43,971 bases of DNA from Clostridia bacterium (lineage in GTDB: Bacteria > Bacillota > Clostridia > Oscillospirales > CAG-272): assembly GCA_017936565.1 (NCBI GenBank), contig JAGBFG010000045.1:1-43971 (forward strand), given 5' to 3'. Below the pieces are notes generated by a model. The model had not been told where the DNA came from. It saw nothing but the letters and a program-made list of their open reading frames with translations, and did no database searches. This document shows positions 25,200 to 33,834 of the stretch, in pieces. Position numbers and translations under genes: made by a program. How positions within the stretch are numbered: the stretch's first letter is position 1; each line of letters starts with the position of its first letter.

Positions 25200-25985
25200 T
25201 TATTTGCGATTTTGCTTGGCGATTTCATATGCCAAAATGGTGGTTGCGGATGCAGCGGAAAGGGAAGCGTGAAAATCGTTTCTGCCGTAAGTTATTGCAA
25301 TAATTTTATCTGCTTTTTCTATAATTTGCGCAGAAATTCCGCGTTTTTCTCCGCCAATAACCAAGAAAATGGGGTATGACAAGGGGGTATTTTCCAAGGT
25401 GCTTTCGGTATTTTTATCCGCGCAAACCACAGAAAAACCAAGATTTTTGAAGAAAGAAACCGCCTCTTGCCCATCTGCGCTGAAAAGAGGGAACATTTCA
25501 GAAGCGCCCGCCGACGAGCGCGCCACGACTCCCGCGGCAGAAAGCCAATTCCGCTTAGGCAAAATGACGCCATTGACCCCGAGCGCATACAAGGAGCGCA
25601 AGGCGTATCCAAAGTTATAGGGGTCCTCAATGCCTTCTATCATCACGTAAAAGCCGTCTTTTTGGATGTTTTCGGGGCTTGTGTCAGAGAGCTGTGGAAT
25701 GGTGCGTTCCGTACATAAGGCAATGATACCGCCGTGGGAGCTGCCAAGAGTTAAAGCCTCGATTTCTTCTTCCGCTTTGGCTTCAACAGTAAAATTTTGC
25801 CTTTCGCCTTCGTGTGTCAGGAAGGCAATTTCCTTGCTGATTTTGTCTTTCCGATTGCAATTATACAAAATCCTACATATTTTTCGGTCATTTATTTGCT
25901 TTTTTTGCCCTTCTAAAAGAGAACGGATAGAAACCATACCCTCTAAAATGGTAGAAGGGGCAAATTTGTTGTCTTCTTTTTTCAT
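25200..25985 (-). CDS. TrmH/SpoU-family RNA methyltransferase
   Basis: 261 residues. The C-terminal SPOUT domain carries motif 1 (DPYNFGYALRSLYALGV), motif 2 (VIGGEKRGIS) and motif 3 (SLSAASATTILAYE), which form the knotted SAM site. The N-terminal 90 residues would be an RNA-binding substrate domain. Members 2'-O-methylate tRNA or 23S rRNA; the exact nucleotide is unknown. It is divergent from spoIIID, with about 80 bases between start codons. An 18-base stretch near its start codon end (25856-25873) recurs inverted in the intergenic region at 26673-26690. Confidence 0.88.
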   Translation of the reverse strand: MKKEDNKFAPSTILEGMVSIRSLLEGQKKQINDRKICRILYNCNRKDKISKEIAFLTHEGERQNFTVEAKAEEEIEALTLGSSHGGIIALCTERTIPQLSDTSPENIQKDGFYVMIEGIEDPYNFGYALRSLYALGVNGVILPKRNWLSAAGVVARSSAGASEMFPLFSADGQEAVSFFKNLGFSVVCADKNTESTLENTPLSYPIFLVIGGEKRGISAQIIEKADKIIAITYGRNDFHASLSAASATTILAYEIAKQNRK

Positions 25986-26067
25986 AACAAGGGAGCGCCT
26001 TTCATATAGTAGTATAAAGCATAAGCCGTTTATCGTTGGTAAAGAGGCAAAAGAAAGGAAAGTATCT

Positions 26068-26355
26068 ATGAAGACTTATTCCGCTAAAGAACGATGTGAA
26101 ATTTTGGGGGAATACCTGGTACAAACACGGGCAACCGTCCGCAGTGCCGCTTTGCATTTTTCCATCAGTAAAAGCACCGTACATAAGGACGTTACCACCA
26201 GACTTAAAAAGGTAAACCCGAAGCTCTATTTGCAGGTGAAGGAAATATTGGAGCAAAACAAATCCGAAAGACACCTGCGCGGTGGCGAAGCGACAAGACA
26301 AAAATATCTCCAAAAGGCCATTGCCAAGCAAAAGAAAAAATTTCTCGCACGATAA
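26068..26355 (+). CDS. spoIIID: Mother-cell sporulation regulator SpoIIID
   Basis: 95-residue DNA-binding protein that switches the mother cell from sigma-E to sigma-K gene expression. The sequence is close to the family: helix-turn-helix FSISKSTVHKDVTTRL (residues 27-46) and the basic C-terminal SERHLRGGEATRQKYLQKA. AGAAAGGAAAG precedes the ATG at 26068. A sigma-E-type promoter is expected; I saw CATAT-like elements at 25998-26020 but with unsuitable spacing. It is followed by a 520-base intergenic region. Confidence 0.95.
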   Translation: MKTYSAKERCEILGEYLVQTRATVRSAALHFSISKSTVHKDVTTRLKKVNPKLYLQVKEILEQNKSERHLRGGEATRQKYLQKAIAKQKKKFLAR

Positions 26356-26545
26356 GGCGTCATATAGCGGCAATGATAGTTTAACCCATTATTCAAGATA
26401 AATTTCAGTCGAGCCATTCGCCCGATTGTAAAGGCAGCCTTTATGGGATGCCACAGTCATTTTGTTTGAGCCGTTTAATAAAAAACGTTATGAACTTATT
26501 TTACCGCAAATTTTCCGAGAATGCAATAGAAAAAGAAAAAATTGC
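26356..26545. other. Intergenic stretch with no recognised feature
   Basis: No frame with a start and ribosome binding site, no good promoter, no clear terminator for spoIIID. Sequence is of average composition. Confidence 0.5.
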
Positions 26546-26574
26546 TTGACTTTATGTCGTATTTATGGTATAAT
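26546..26574 (+). promoter_or_regulatory. Strong sigma-A promoter of a short transcript
   Basis: TTGACT at 26546-26551, 17-base spacer, TATAAT at 26569-26574 with extended -10 TGG. The next start codon with a ribosome binding site is 300 bases away, past a terminator-like hairpin. Confidence 0.8.
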
Positions 26575-26576
26575 TC

Positions 26577-26638
26577 ATAGGTACGGTAGGTAAATTTTTA
26601 CCAAACCTATAAAAAACGGCCTTATAGGGCGTTTTTTC
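26577..26638 (+). ncRNA. Candidate small terminated RNA
   Basis: Directly downstream of the promoter at 26546 lie a hairpin (GGTAA/TTACC at 26589-26602, extendable by ATAGGT/ACCTAT at 26577-26582/26605-26610) and then AAAAAACG-CC/GG-CGTTTTTT (26611-26637), an intrinsic-terminator-like hairpin with one mismatch and a T run. No open frame of note. With a start near 26581, the RNA would be about 55 bases. It could be a stand-alone small RNA or an aborted leader of the flavodoxin-like gene. Confidence 0.45.
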
Positions 26639-26658
26639 CTGTCAACCCCCTTCCCCCG

Positions 26659-26695
26659 ATTATACAAAATTTGGATTTTGTATAATTGCATTATA
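26659..26695. repeat. AT-rich double palindrome
   Basis: ATTATACAAAAT, loop TTGG, ATTTTGTATAAT is a perfect 12-bp inverted repeat (26659-26686); the last six bases also pair with ATTATA at 26690-26695 across TGC. No T run. Could be a protein-binding site or a mobile palindromic element. Confidence 0.65.
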
Positions 26696-26813
26696 CGAAA
26701 AAAGTGAATGATGCTCTTACCACTCTGCACCGCTTGGCTTCTTCGGGCTCTTAAATGACAAGCTTCTCTTGCTGCGGGCGCTGGTTTCTTGGGCGTGGAC
26801 AAGGGGATAAGAT

Positions 26814-26842
26814 TTGATGTTTATACGGTTTTACTATATGAT
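26814..26842 (+). promoter_or_regulatory. sigma-A promoter for the flavodoxin-like gene
   Basis: TTGATG at 26814-26819, 17-base spacer, TATGAT at 26837-26842, 36 bases before the start codon. Confidence 0.6.
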
Positions 26843-26878
26843 AAATAAAAATGTAATGAAAAGCGGAGGATTTTTAAT

Positions 26879-27295
26879 ATGAAGATGCGTTCCCTTGTTG
26901 TCAGCAGTAAAGGTAAATTAAAAGCGATTGGAGATATGTTGGCGAAGAACGGTACATATACTGCCGACATTATTCCCCCTGCTTATCCTTGTGACCGTGA
27001 AAGACTTGTTGTTATCACTGTTACCGCCAAATCCAGTATGCCCGACTCTTTCAGAAGATTCTGCCAAGAGCTTTCCAAGGAGAAGGCGCAGAACGTTGCC
27101 TTTATTGTGGACGGAAACGAAGCAGACGCTGCTATGATCGTTGATTGGGTCAGATCTGCCGGCGCTCACGTGATTGAAGAGGTTTTGTACTTCCCTGTCA
27201 AGGGCTTATTTGCAGGCTTCTCTAAAACCTTAACCGCAGAAGAAAACGCAACCGTCAACGCTTGGTACGAAAACGTTATCAAGAATTTGGCTTAA
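26879..27295 (+). CDS. Small flavodoxin-like protein, function unknown
   Basis: 138 residues with alternating strands and helices. The opening MRSLVVSSKGKLKAIGDMLA looks like a flavodoxin-fold first strand and helix, but the phosphate loop is not the usual T/S-G-x-T. The middle strands (RLVVITVTAK, QNVAFIVDG) and the end (NAWYENVIKNLA) fit a single-domain alpha/beta protein. A strong GCGGAGGA site precedes the ATG. Transcribed alone from the promoter at 26814 and ended by a bidirectional terminator. Codon use suggests good expression. Confidence 0.6.
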   Translation: MKMRSLVVSSKGKLKAIGDMLAKNGTYTADIIPPAYPCDRERLVVITVTAKSSMPDSFRRFCQELSKEKAQNVAFIVDGNEADAAMIVDWVRSAGAHVIEEVLYFPVKGLFAGFSKTLTAEENATVNAWYENVIKNLA

Positions 27296-27312
27296 TCTTT
27301 GTTTTTCTAAAT

Positions 27313-27360
27313 AAAAAGAGCAAACACGCAAGAAGAAAATCTTGTATGTCTGCTCTTTTT
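27313..27360. terminator. Bidirectional terminator
   Basis: AAAAAGAGCA (27313-27322) pairs with TGCTCTTTTT (27351-27360), with an inner CAAGA/TCTTG stem. Ends the flavodoxin-like gene on the plus strand and the coaE-parC operon on the minus strand. Confidence 0.8.
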
Positions 27361-27379
27361 GTTTTGCAAAAAAAGGATT

Positions 27380-29608
27380 TTATTCTCCCCTTTTTTCAAC
27401 CAGATCCGCGTCTTTTTTGGACAAGGCAGAGCCCGTTGCGGGAATTTTGCGCTTGTGGTACTGCTCGGGCGTTGCGTAAAGAGCAGCGGAATCGGCAGAA
27501 ACCACCTTTGTTTTAGGCAGCTTTACCGTGAATACCGTCGAGCCCTGCACATCGCGGGAAGCAGAAATCGGGATAAGGTCGGTTGAAACACAAACGGCTT
27601 TTTTGTTGTTGCTTCTTAAAACCACGCGTAAGGGGGATTTTTCAATGTAGAAAGCGCCAATAGCAGCCGATTTTTTGGAATATGCCCCGTTGATTTTGTG
27701 TCTTGTGCTCTTTGTAGCAAAGACGCCCATAGAAAAGCGCGCCGCTTTTCCGTTTTCAAAGAACACCACAATCTGATGGTCAGGATTGATGTCGGAAATG
27801 GCTTTGCAAAGCAAGGGCACTTCCCCTTCCGCCATCTTTAAGGTGGCGGGTAAATATTCGCCCATTGCGGAAGCCTTGGAAACGTCAATATCGGAAAGCT
27901 TCACACGGTACGCCTGCGCTTTGTTTGTCAAAATAAAGAGGTCCTTCAAGTTGTCGGCATCTTCCTCGAAAATGATATAATCCTCTTCCTTTAACTTTTG
28001 TTCATCGTTGCCGCGCAGAGATTGGGCGGTGATTTTCTTGAAATATCCTTGCTTGGTTGTGACCAAATGGACGTTATAGTTCTCAATAAAATCGTCCTTT
28101 TCCAAAACACGGACCTCTTCCGCATTCATAATCTGGGTTTTGCGGGGCTTTCCGTATTTTTTCTTGATCTCCTTTAACTGCTCAATAATCAGTTCCTTTA
28201 TCTTCAATTCATCAGCCAAGATGCTTTCTAAGCGCTCAATTTCCTGTTGAATGTTCTCAAGCTCTCTGATGCGATTGGTGATATATTCTCTGTTTAAGTG
28301 GCGCAGCTTGATTTCGGCGATATATTCCGCCTGAATGGTTGTGATATCAAAGCCCTTCATCAGATTGGGAATAACGTCAGCTTCGTTGGGGGTGGAACGG
28401 ATAATGGCAATCGCCTTATCTATATCTAAAAGAATGGCAGAAAGACCTAAAAGCAAATGGAGCTTCGCGTTTTTCTTTTCTAAATCAAAGGTCAGCTCTC
28501 TTCTTAAACACCCAACACGGAACTCAATCCAAGCATTGAGAATGTCGATAACACCCATTTGGCGCGGCGTTCCGTTTACCAAAATATTGAAGTTGCAATC
28601 GAAATTCTTTTGCAAATCGGTCATAACGTAGAGCATATCCATAATTTTTTCGGGGGATGCGCCCTTCTTCAAATCAAGAGATAGGCGGAAGCCGTTTAAG
28701 TCAATGGCATCACGGAAATCCACAATATCCTTGATTTTCCCGCTTTTTACCAATTCGCCAATTTTTTTAAGGATGTTTTCAATGCAAGAAGGATACGGAA
28801 TTTGCAAAATATCAATGGAGTTATCGGAAGGATTGTATTGGTATCTTGCGCGAAGGGTCACACTTCCCGCCCCTGTCGCGTAAATGGAGCGCAGCTGTTC
28901 CCTGTCATACAGCAGGGTTGCTCCGCCCGGAAAATCGGGTCCTTTTATGAAATCCAGCATTCTGTCAACGGATATTTTGGGATTTTTTAACAGGGCGATG
29001 GTTCCGTCACAGACCTCTGCCAAATTGAAGGAGCAAATGTTGCACGCCATACCAACCGCAATACCAAGGTTGGAAGAAACTAAAATGTTGGGGAAGGTTG
29101 TCGGCAGAAGAGTGGGCTCTGTGGTGGTATTGTCGTAGTTGGGTACCATATCCACCGCGTTTTTATCAATGCCCGAAAACAGCTCATTGCAGAAGGTATC
29201 TAATTTTACCTCTGTATATCGCGCGGCGGCATACGCCATATCCCTGGAATACTGCTTTCCAAAGCTTCCCTTTGAATCGATAAAAGGATGTAAAAGCGCC
29301 TCGTTACCTCGCGTCATACGAACCATAGTTTCATAGATAGCGGCGTCTCCGTGCGGGTTAAGGTGCATCGTTTGCCCAACGACGTTAGCGCTCTTTGTGC
29401 GAGGACCGCTTAAAAGCCCCATGGTGTACATCGTATAAAGTAGCTTGCGGTGAGAGGGCTTGAAGCCGTCAATTTCCGGCAAAGCGCGGGAAATAATGAC
29501 GCTCATAACATAAGGCATATAGTTTTTTTCAATGGTTTCGGTAATCAGCTGGGGCGTGCTTGGCGCCTCTTCATATATTTCCGTCACGTTCTTTTTCTTT
29601 TTTGCCAT
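27380..29608 (-). CDS. Type II topoisomerase subunit A, ParC-like
   Basis: 742 residues. Forms the DNA breakage-reunion core: catalytic Tyr131 in AAARYTEVKL and the preceding VVGQTMHLNPHGDAAIYETMVRM. The tower and coiled coil follow (long helices around 430-500), then a short C-terminal domain (from about 510) that lacks a GyrA-box (QRRGGKG), so it should relax or decatenate rather than supercoil. Residues equivalent to E. coli GyrA Ser83/Asp87 are Ala89 and Glu93. It is the last gene of the coaE operon. Its ATPase partner (ParE/GyrB type) is not adjacent, unlike in most genomes. Confidence 0.88.
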   Translation of the reverse strand: MAKKKKNVTEIYEEAPSTPQLITETIEKNYMPYVMSVIISRALPEIDGFKPSHRKLLYTMYTMGLLSGPRTKSANVVGQTMHLNPHGDAAIYETMVRMTRGNEALLHPFIDSKGSFGKQYSRDMAYAAARYTEVKLDTFCNELFSGIDKNAVDMVPNYDNTTTEPTLLPTTFPNILVSSNLGIAVGMACNICSFNLAEVCDGTIALLKNPKISVDRMLDFIKGPDFPGGATLLYDREQLRSIYATGAGSVTLRARYQYNPSDNSIDILQIPYPSCIENILKKIGELVKSGKIKDIVDFRDAIDLNGFRLSLDLKKGASPEKIMDMLYVMTDLQKNFDCNFNILVNGTPRQMGVIDILNAWIEFRVGCLRRELTFDLEKKNAKLHLLLGLSAILLDIDKAIAIIRSTPNEADVIPNLMKGFDITTIQAEYIAEIKLRHLNREYITNRIRELENIQQEIERLESILADELKIKELIIEQLKEIKKKYGKPRKTQIMNAEEVRVLEKDDFIENYNVHLVTTKQGYFKKITAQSLRGNDEQKLKEEDYIIFEEDADNLKDLFILTNKAQAYRVKLSDIDVSKASAMGEYLPATLKMAEGEVPLLCKAISDINPDHQIVVFFENGKAARFSMGVFATKSTRHKINGAYSKKSAAIGAFYIEKSPLRVVLRSNNKKAVCVSTDLIPISASRDVQGSTVFTVKLPKTKVVSADSAALYATPEQYHKRKIPATGSALSKKDADLVEKRGE

Positions 29609-29630
29609 CTTTTTTCGTCCTGTTCTTTCT

Positions 29631-30680
29631 TTATGATAAATGCTGAATGTGATGCGCCGCTGCCCGTATCATACGGTTATATAGCGCCATTCCTACCCCT
29701 TCCGTATCAGGCAAGGGGGCAAAAATAGTATCATAGCCTTCTTTATCAACGTCACGCAAAACACGGAAAAGGCTTTGCGCCTGCTTTTCCTTATCGCCTT
29801 CCCTTCCTATGACGTATAGCGCCACAGATAAAGGAGCAAGAGCCTTTTTTTCCTCCTCGTAACACAGATAGGCAACCCGCCCTTTTTGTTCTGCCAGGAA
29901 GTATTGCCTTTCTTTTGCGCTTCCATCCAGCAAAATCAAGGGGGCTTTGGGCGCATAATGGCGGTATTTCATACCGGGGGACAGCACCCTTTCGCCCTCT
30001 TTCAGCTGTCCTAAAACAGAGGGAGCTACCGTTACGGAAACGCCAAGCGTTTCCTCTAACATTTCCTTGGTAATAAAGCCTGGGCGCAAAAGCAAAAGCG
30101 TTCCGTCAGCCTCGGGCTTCACTATGGTCGATTCCACGCCGCAAGAGCAAGCGCCGCCGTCAATGATCATATGGACTCTTCCATCCATATCGTCCTTAAC
30201 GTGAAGAGCGTCTGTTGGCGAGGGGGAGCCTGACAGGTTAGCTGACGGGGCTGCAATCGGCACGCCTGCTATCCTAATCAACGCTCTCGCGACAGGGTGA
30301 GAGGGGCAACGAACCGCCACGGTATTAAGCCCCGCGGTTACGTTTCGCGAAAGATTTTCCTTGGCAGACAAAATTACCGTGATGGGCCCCGGCATAAAAG
30401 CCTCGGCAATGCGATGGTATAAGGGGGTTGTCATCGCGAAGGGTTCTGCCTCTTGCGGCTCGTTGATGTGAACAATCAAGGGGTTGTCTGCAGGGCGCCC
30501 TTTTGCCGCGTAAATCTTTTCCGCGGCTGACGCGTCAAGGGCATTCCCCCCTAATCCATACACCGTTTCGGTAGGAAAAACGACAAGTCCACCGTTTCTT
30601 ATAATCTCTCCCGCGCGAAGCAAAATCGAAAAATCCCGCTCCAAATCGTCGGCAGAAACCTTGATATACTCAGTCTGCAT
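29631..30680 (-). CDS. sua5: Threonylcarbamoyl-AMP synthase
   Basis: Makes threonylcarbamoyl-AMP from threonine, bicarbonate and ATP, for the t6A37 modification of tRNAs reading ANN codons. The 349 residues include the YrdC domain (1-205: FPTETVYGLGGNA, KGRPADNPLIVHI, PSANLSG, GVESTIV) and the C-terminal Sua5 domain joined by a linker (LSPGMKYRHYAPKAPL), so it is the long Sua5/YwlC form. AGAAGGA precedes the ATG. It lies 39 bases after prfA, a usual neighbour. Confidence 0.95.
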   Translation of the reverse strand: MQTEYIKVSADDLERDFSILLRAGEIIRNGGLVVFPTETVYGLGGNALDASAAEKIYAAKGRPADNPLIVHINEPQEAEPFAMTTPLYHRIAEAFMPGPITVILSAKENLSRNVTAGLNTVAVRCPSHPVARALIRIAGVPIAAPSANLSGSPSPTDALHVKDDMDGRVHMIIDGGACSCGVESTIVKPEADGTLLLLRPGFITKEMLEETLGVSVTVAPSVLGQLKEGERVLSPGMKYRHYAPKAPLILLDGSAKERQYFLAEQKGRVAYLCYEEEKKALAPLSVALYVIGREGDKEKQAQSLFRVLRDVDKEGYDTIFAPLPDTEGVGMALYNRMIRAAAHHIQHLS

Positions 30681-30719
30681 AAAAAATCCTTCTAAAAAGC
30701 TTTGTAAATTCCTGAATGG

Positions 30720-31787
30720 TTATGCTTTTAGCTTTTCTGCGTTATCGTTTCGCAAAAGCGCGTCTACAAGCTCGTCTATTTCTCCATTCATAAATCGGTC
30801 AATGGTAAAGATGGAAAGACCTATGCGGTGATCCGTCACTCTTCCCTGTGGGAAATTATAGGTACGGATTTTTTCAGAACGGTCACCCGTTCCCACCTGG
30901 CTTTTTCTTTCGCTAGCTAATAAATCCGCCTGTTCCTTTTCCTTGATTTGATAAAGCCTTGCGCGCAACAGCTTCATTGCCTTATCACGGTTTTTGAACT
31001 GGCTTCTTTCCTCCTGGCATTCCACCACAATTCCTGTCGGAAGGTGGGTTAAACGCACGGCAGATTCGGTTTTATTGATGTGCTGCCCGCCCGCACCGCT
31101 GGATTTACAGGTTTCCATAACGACATCGGCAGGATTGATGACCACCTCAACCTCTTCCGCCACGGGCAAAACGGCAACGGTTGCCGTTGAGGTTTGTATG
31201 CGCCCCTGAGATTCTGTCAGGGGAACTCTTTGAACACGGTGCACACCGCTTTCAAACTTGAATTTTGAGTAAACGGCGGTTCCCGAGATTTGCATACCGA
31301 TTTCCTTGTATCCGCCAAGCTCCGTTTCGTTGACCGTGAGTAATTCGCACTGAAAGCCCTTGGAAGCGGCATACATACTGTACATACGGTATAAATCCGC
31401 AGCAAAAAGCGCCGCCTCTTCGCCACCCGCACTGCTGCGAATTTCTAAAATAATGTCCTTATCGTCATTTTTGTCGGGCGGTACCAGCAATAAAAGAAGC
31501 TCGTCCCAAAGGTCCTTTGCCTTCTTTTTTTGAAGCAGCATTTCCTCTTTTGCCAAAAGCACAAGCTCTTCATCCGTTTCGGTGTCATAGATGGCTTTTG
31601 CTTCTTCCTCGGCTTTTATCGCTTGGCGGTAAGCGCGAAAGCAGGAAATCAACGGAGAAAGTCGGTTATATTCCTTCATCAGGGAACGATAATTCTCTGA
31701 ATTGAAGTCTATTTCACCTTGGGCGAAGATTGCCTCTAACTCCGCATACCGCTCTTCCGCATTTTGCAAGCGTTCTTGTATTCCCAT
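30720..31787 (-). CDS. prfA: Peptide chain release factor 1
   Basis: Releases finished peptides at UAA and UAG codons. 355 residues. The GGQ catalytic motif is at 233-235 (SGAGGQHINKTESAV); the stop-codon-reading PxT of RF1 is seen as PLT at 189-191. The N-terminal helical domain 1-110 is normal. Its ATG lies two bases after the aminopeptidase stop, so translation is coupled. The prmC/hemK methyltransferase gene, often next to prfA, is absent here. Confidence 0.96.
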   Translation of the reverse strand: MGIQERLQNAEERYAELEAIFAQGEIDFNSENYRSLMKEYNRLSPLISCFRAYRQAIKAEEEAKAIYDTETDEELVLLAKEEMLLQKKKAKDLWDELLLLLVPPDKNDDKDIILEIRSSAGGEEAALFAADLYRMYSMYAASKGFQCELLTVNETELGGYKEIGMQISGTAVYSKFKFESGVHRVQRVPLTESQGRIQTSTATVAVLPVAEEVEVVINPADVVMETCKSSGAGGQHINKTESAVRLTHLPTGIVVECQEERSQFKNRDKAMKLLRARLYQIKEKEQADLLASERKSQVGTGDRSEKIRTYNFPQGRVTDHRIGLSIFTIDRFMNGEIDELVDALLRNDNAEKLKA

Positions 31788-31789
31788 TG

Positions 31790-33202
31790 TCAGTCAAGAC
31801 GGCAGAACGCCGCAAAAGCGCGATAAAGCGCATACAAATCAGCCTTGGAAATGACTTCATAGGGCGCGTGCATCGAGATGACAGGCACACCCATATCTAC
31901 GGTATCTATATTCAGATTGGCGATATATTTGGCAACTGTACCGCCGCCGCCGATATCCACCTTTCCAAGCTCTGCTGTTTGCCAAACAATAGAGTCCTCT
32001 GCAAACATACGGCGGATTTCGCCAACAAATTCGGCAGAGGCATCATTGGTCGAGGATTTTCCGCCTGAGCCCGTGAATTTAGACATAACCGCTCCGCAGG
32101 AAATCATAGCGGCATTTCTCTTTTCAAACACCTCGGCATAGTTAGGATCATATGCGGCGTTCACGTCCGCAGAAAGACATTTGGATGCCGCGCGCACCGC
32201 AGCGCCCGAAACGCCGTCAAGGCGCGCCAAATCCTCGATGATATCCAAAAGCAGACGGCATTGCATACCTGTATTGCCATCGCTTCCTGTTTCCTCTTTA
32301 TCGGCTAAAATGGTTAAAATGGTGTGCGCTTCATCGGCGTTTTCAAACATAGCCGTCATAGCGGGATAAGCGCAAACACGGTCATCGTGACCGTATGCAC
32401 CGATAAAGGCGCGGTCAAAGCCAACGTCGCGCGCCTTGAAGGCAGGAACAACGCAAAGCTCTGCCGATTGGAAATCCACCTCTTTGATATGATATTTTTC
32501 AAAAAGGTATTCCAAAACGTGATATTTGATTCTATCGCTCACATCCTCGTCCTTGCAAGGAATGCCGCCGATTAAGATGTTTAAGGATTCACCGCTGACG
32601 GCAGTTGCCATGGGCTTTGTGCTTTGTTCTCTCGCTAAGTGCGGCAACAAATCGTTGATATAGAAAACAGGATCAGCGTCCTCTTCACCTATACAAATAT
32701 TCACCGCTTCCCCGTTTTGCAAAACCACCGTTCCGTGAATAGCCAAGGGGATGGCAAGCCATTGATATTTGCGCAAGCCGCCGTAATAATGGGTTTTGAA
32801 AAACGCCATTTGAGAATCCTCGTAAAGAGGGTTTTGCTTCAAATCAATACGCGGAGAATCAATGTGGGCTGCCATAATGCGAATACCGTCCTTCTCCAAG
32901 GGGGCGGTTCCTTTTCTGATCAAGAAAAGATTTTTTCCGCGGTTGTTGTAGTAGCGGCGGGCGCCTGCTTCTAATTTTTCACCGAAAATATAAGGCGTGT
33001 ACCCTGCCTTTTCTGCCATTTTTATGCCTTCGACAACGGCCTCTCTTTCGGTTTTTGCCTTGTCTAAAAAGGCAGCATACCCGGAAGCATACTTGAAAAT
33101 AGCGTCCATCGTTTCTTCGCTTGCGCCATCGTAATACGATTTTTTTTGATAGGTTAGCTCTTCTGCCTGCTTTTTTTCTTGGCTTCTGTTCATTTCTTCC
33201 AT
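31790..33202 (-). CDS. M18-family aminopeptidase
   Basis: 470 residues of the M18 (aspartyl aminopeptidase) family. Zinc ligands: His in MAAHIDSPRIDLKQ, Asp/Glu in ADKEETGSDG, Asp in GAYGHDDRVCAYP and His in ISMHAPYEVISKAD near the C-terminus. It removes N-terminal residues, often acidic, from peptides in the cytoplasm. The ATG at 33202 with AGGAAGG 7 bases before it is the likely start; a second ATG lies three codons later. The gene name apeA/apeB is used in relatives. Confidence 0.92.
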   Translation of the reverse strand: MEEMNRSQEKKQAEELTYQKKSYYDGASEETMDAIFKYASGYAAFLDKAKTEREAVVEGIKMAEKAGYTPYIFGEKLEAGARRYYNNRGKNLFLIRKGTAPLEKDGIRIMAAHIDSPRIDLKQNPLYEDSQMAFFKTHYYGGLRKYQWLAIPLAIHGTVVLQNGEAVNICIGEEDADPVFYINDLLPHLAREQSTKPMATAVSGESLNILIGGIPCKDEDVSDRIKYHVLEYLFEKYHIKEVDFQSAELCVVPAFKARDVGFDRAFIGAYGHDDRVCAYPAMTAMFENADEAHTILTILADKEETGSDGNTGMQCRLLLDIIEDLARLDGVSGAAVRAASKCLSADVNAAYDPNYAEVFEKRNAAMISCGAVMSKFTGSGGKSSTNDASAEFVGEIRRMFAEDSIVWQTAELGKVDIGGGGTVAKYIANLNIDTVDMGVPVISMHAPYEVISKADLYALYRAFAAFCRLD

Positions 33203-33267
33203 TTTTTTGCCTTCCTGTTCTATTCTTTGTGTATTTCTTTGCAGATGCGAAAATCTGCCATATATAA

Positions 33268-33762
33268 CTAAAAAAGCGTTCTGTACAGTCTTTCATATTC
33301 GCCCCGTGCCCTTTGCACACGCCAGACATACTGCTCTGTTTCGGGATACGGAATGCGGGAAAGAGTTTTATCCTCTTCAAGCCATTTTGCGACATTGCTT
33401 GGACCTGCGTTATACGCCGCAAGAGCGATATCCCAGCTCAAATACCGCTGGTAAAGCCACGAAAGATAATACGCGCCGACACGGATATTCACCGCGGGAG
33501 AAAACAGATGAGAATTCTCGTCAAGCGACAGCTTCGGGGCGAGCTCCTCATACGTGGATGGCAAAATCTGCATAAGCCCCACAGCCCCTTTTTTCGACAC
33601 GGCATTTTTTCGAAAGCCGCTTTCGGTTTTAATAACCGCGTACAGCAAGGAAGCAGGCACGTCAAATTCGTGAGAAGCCGCTAAAACCTCTTCCTGATAG
33701 AAGGTTGGGTATATCCAGCACGGCAACGCAAACAGCACGAAGCAGAATATCAATAGGCTCAC
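33268..33762 (-). CDS. SLT-type lytic transglycosylase
   Basis: 164 residues from a GTG at 33762. A hydrophobic N-terminal segment acts as signal anchor; the Slt domain follows (catalytic Glu in AVIKTESGF, GAVGLMQILPST, NIRVGAYYLSWL, ALAAYNAGPSNVAKW). It cleaves peptidoglycan outside the membrane, forming anhydro-muramic ends. The start is uncertain. The GTG has no ribosome binding site, while AAGAGAGG at 33815-33822 is ideally placed for an ATC codon at 33807, 15 codons upstream in the same open frame, which would add an arginine before the hydrophobic core. Confidence 0.85.
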   Translation of the reverse strand: MSLLIFCFVLFALPCWIYPTFYQEEVLAASHEFDVPASLLYAVIKTESGFRKNAVSKKGAVGLMQILPSTYEELAPKLSLDENSHLFSPAVNIRVGAYYLSWLYQRYLSWDIALAAYNAGPSNVAKWLEEDKTLSRIPYPETEQYVWRVQRARGEYERLYRTLF

Positions 33763-33834
33763 AATTAAAATTTTAAGGGAGCTTGAAAAAGGAATAAAAT
33801 AACGGATGGGGTTATCCTCTCTTTCTGCCTTGCG

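Noticed and set aside
25986..26067. sigma-E promoter for spoIIID
   Set aside because: A TCATATA-like -35 and CATAAG-like -10 are visible, but the spacing is about 11 bases instead of 13-15 and the -10 match is poor.
26575..26802. 75-codon minus-strand frame in the intergenic region after spoIIID
   Set aside because: It begins with TTG without a ribosome binding site and spans the terminator-like hairpin and palindrome. The GC-richer stretch 26710-26805 stays unexplained; I also considered a tRNA fragment, but no cloverleaf arms could be drawn.
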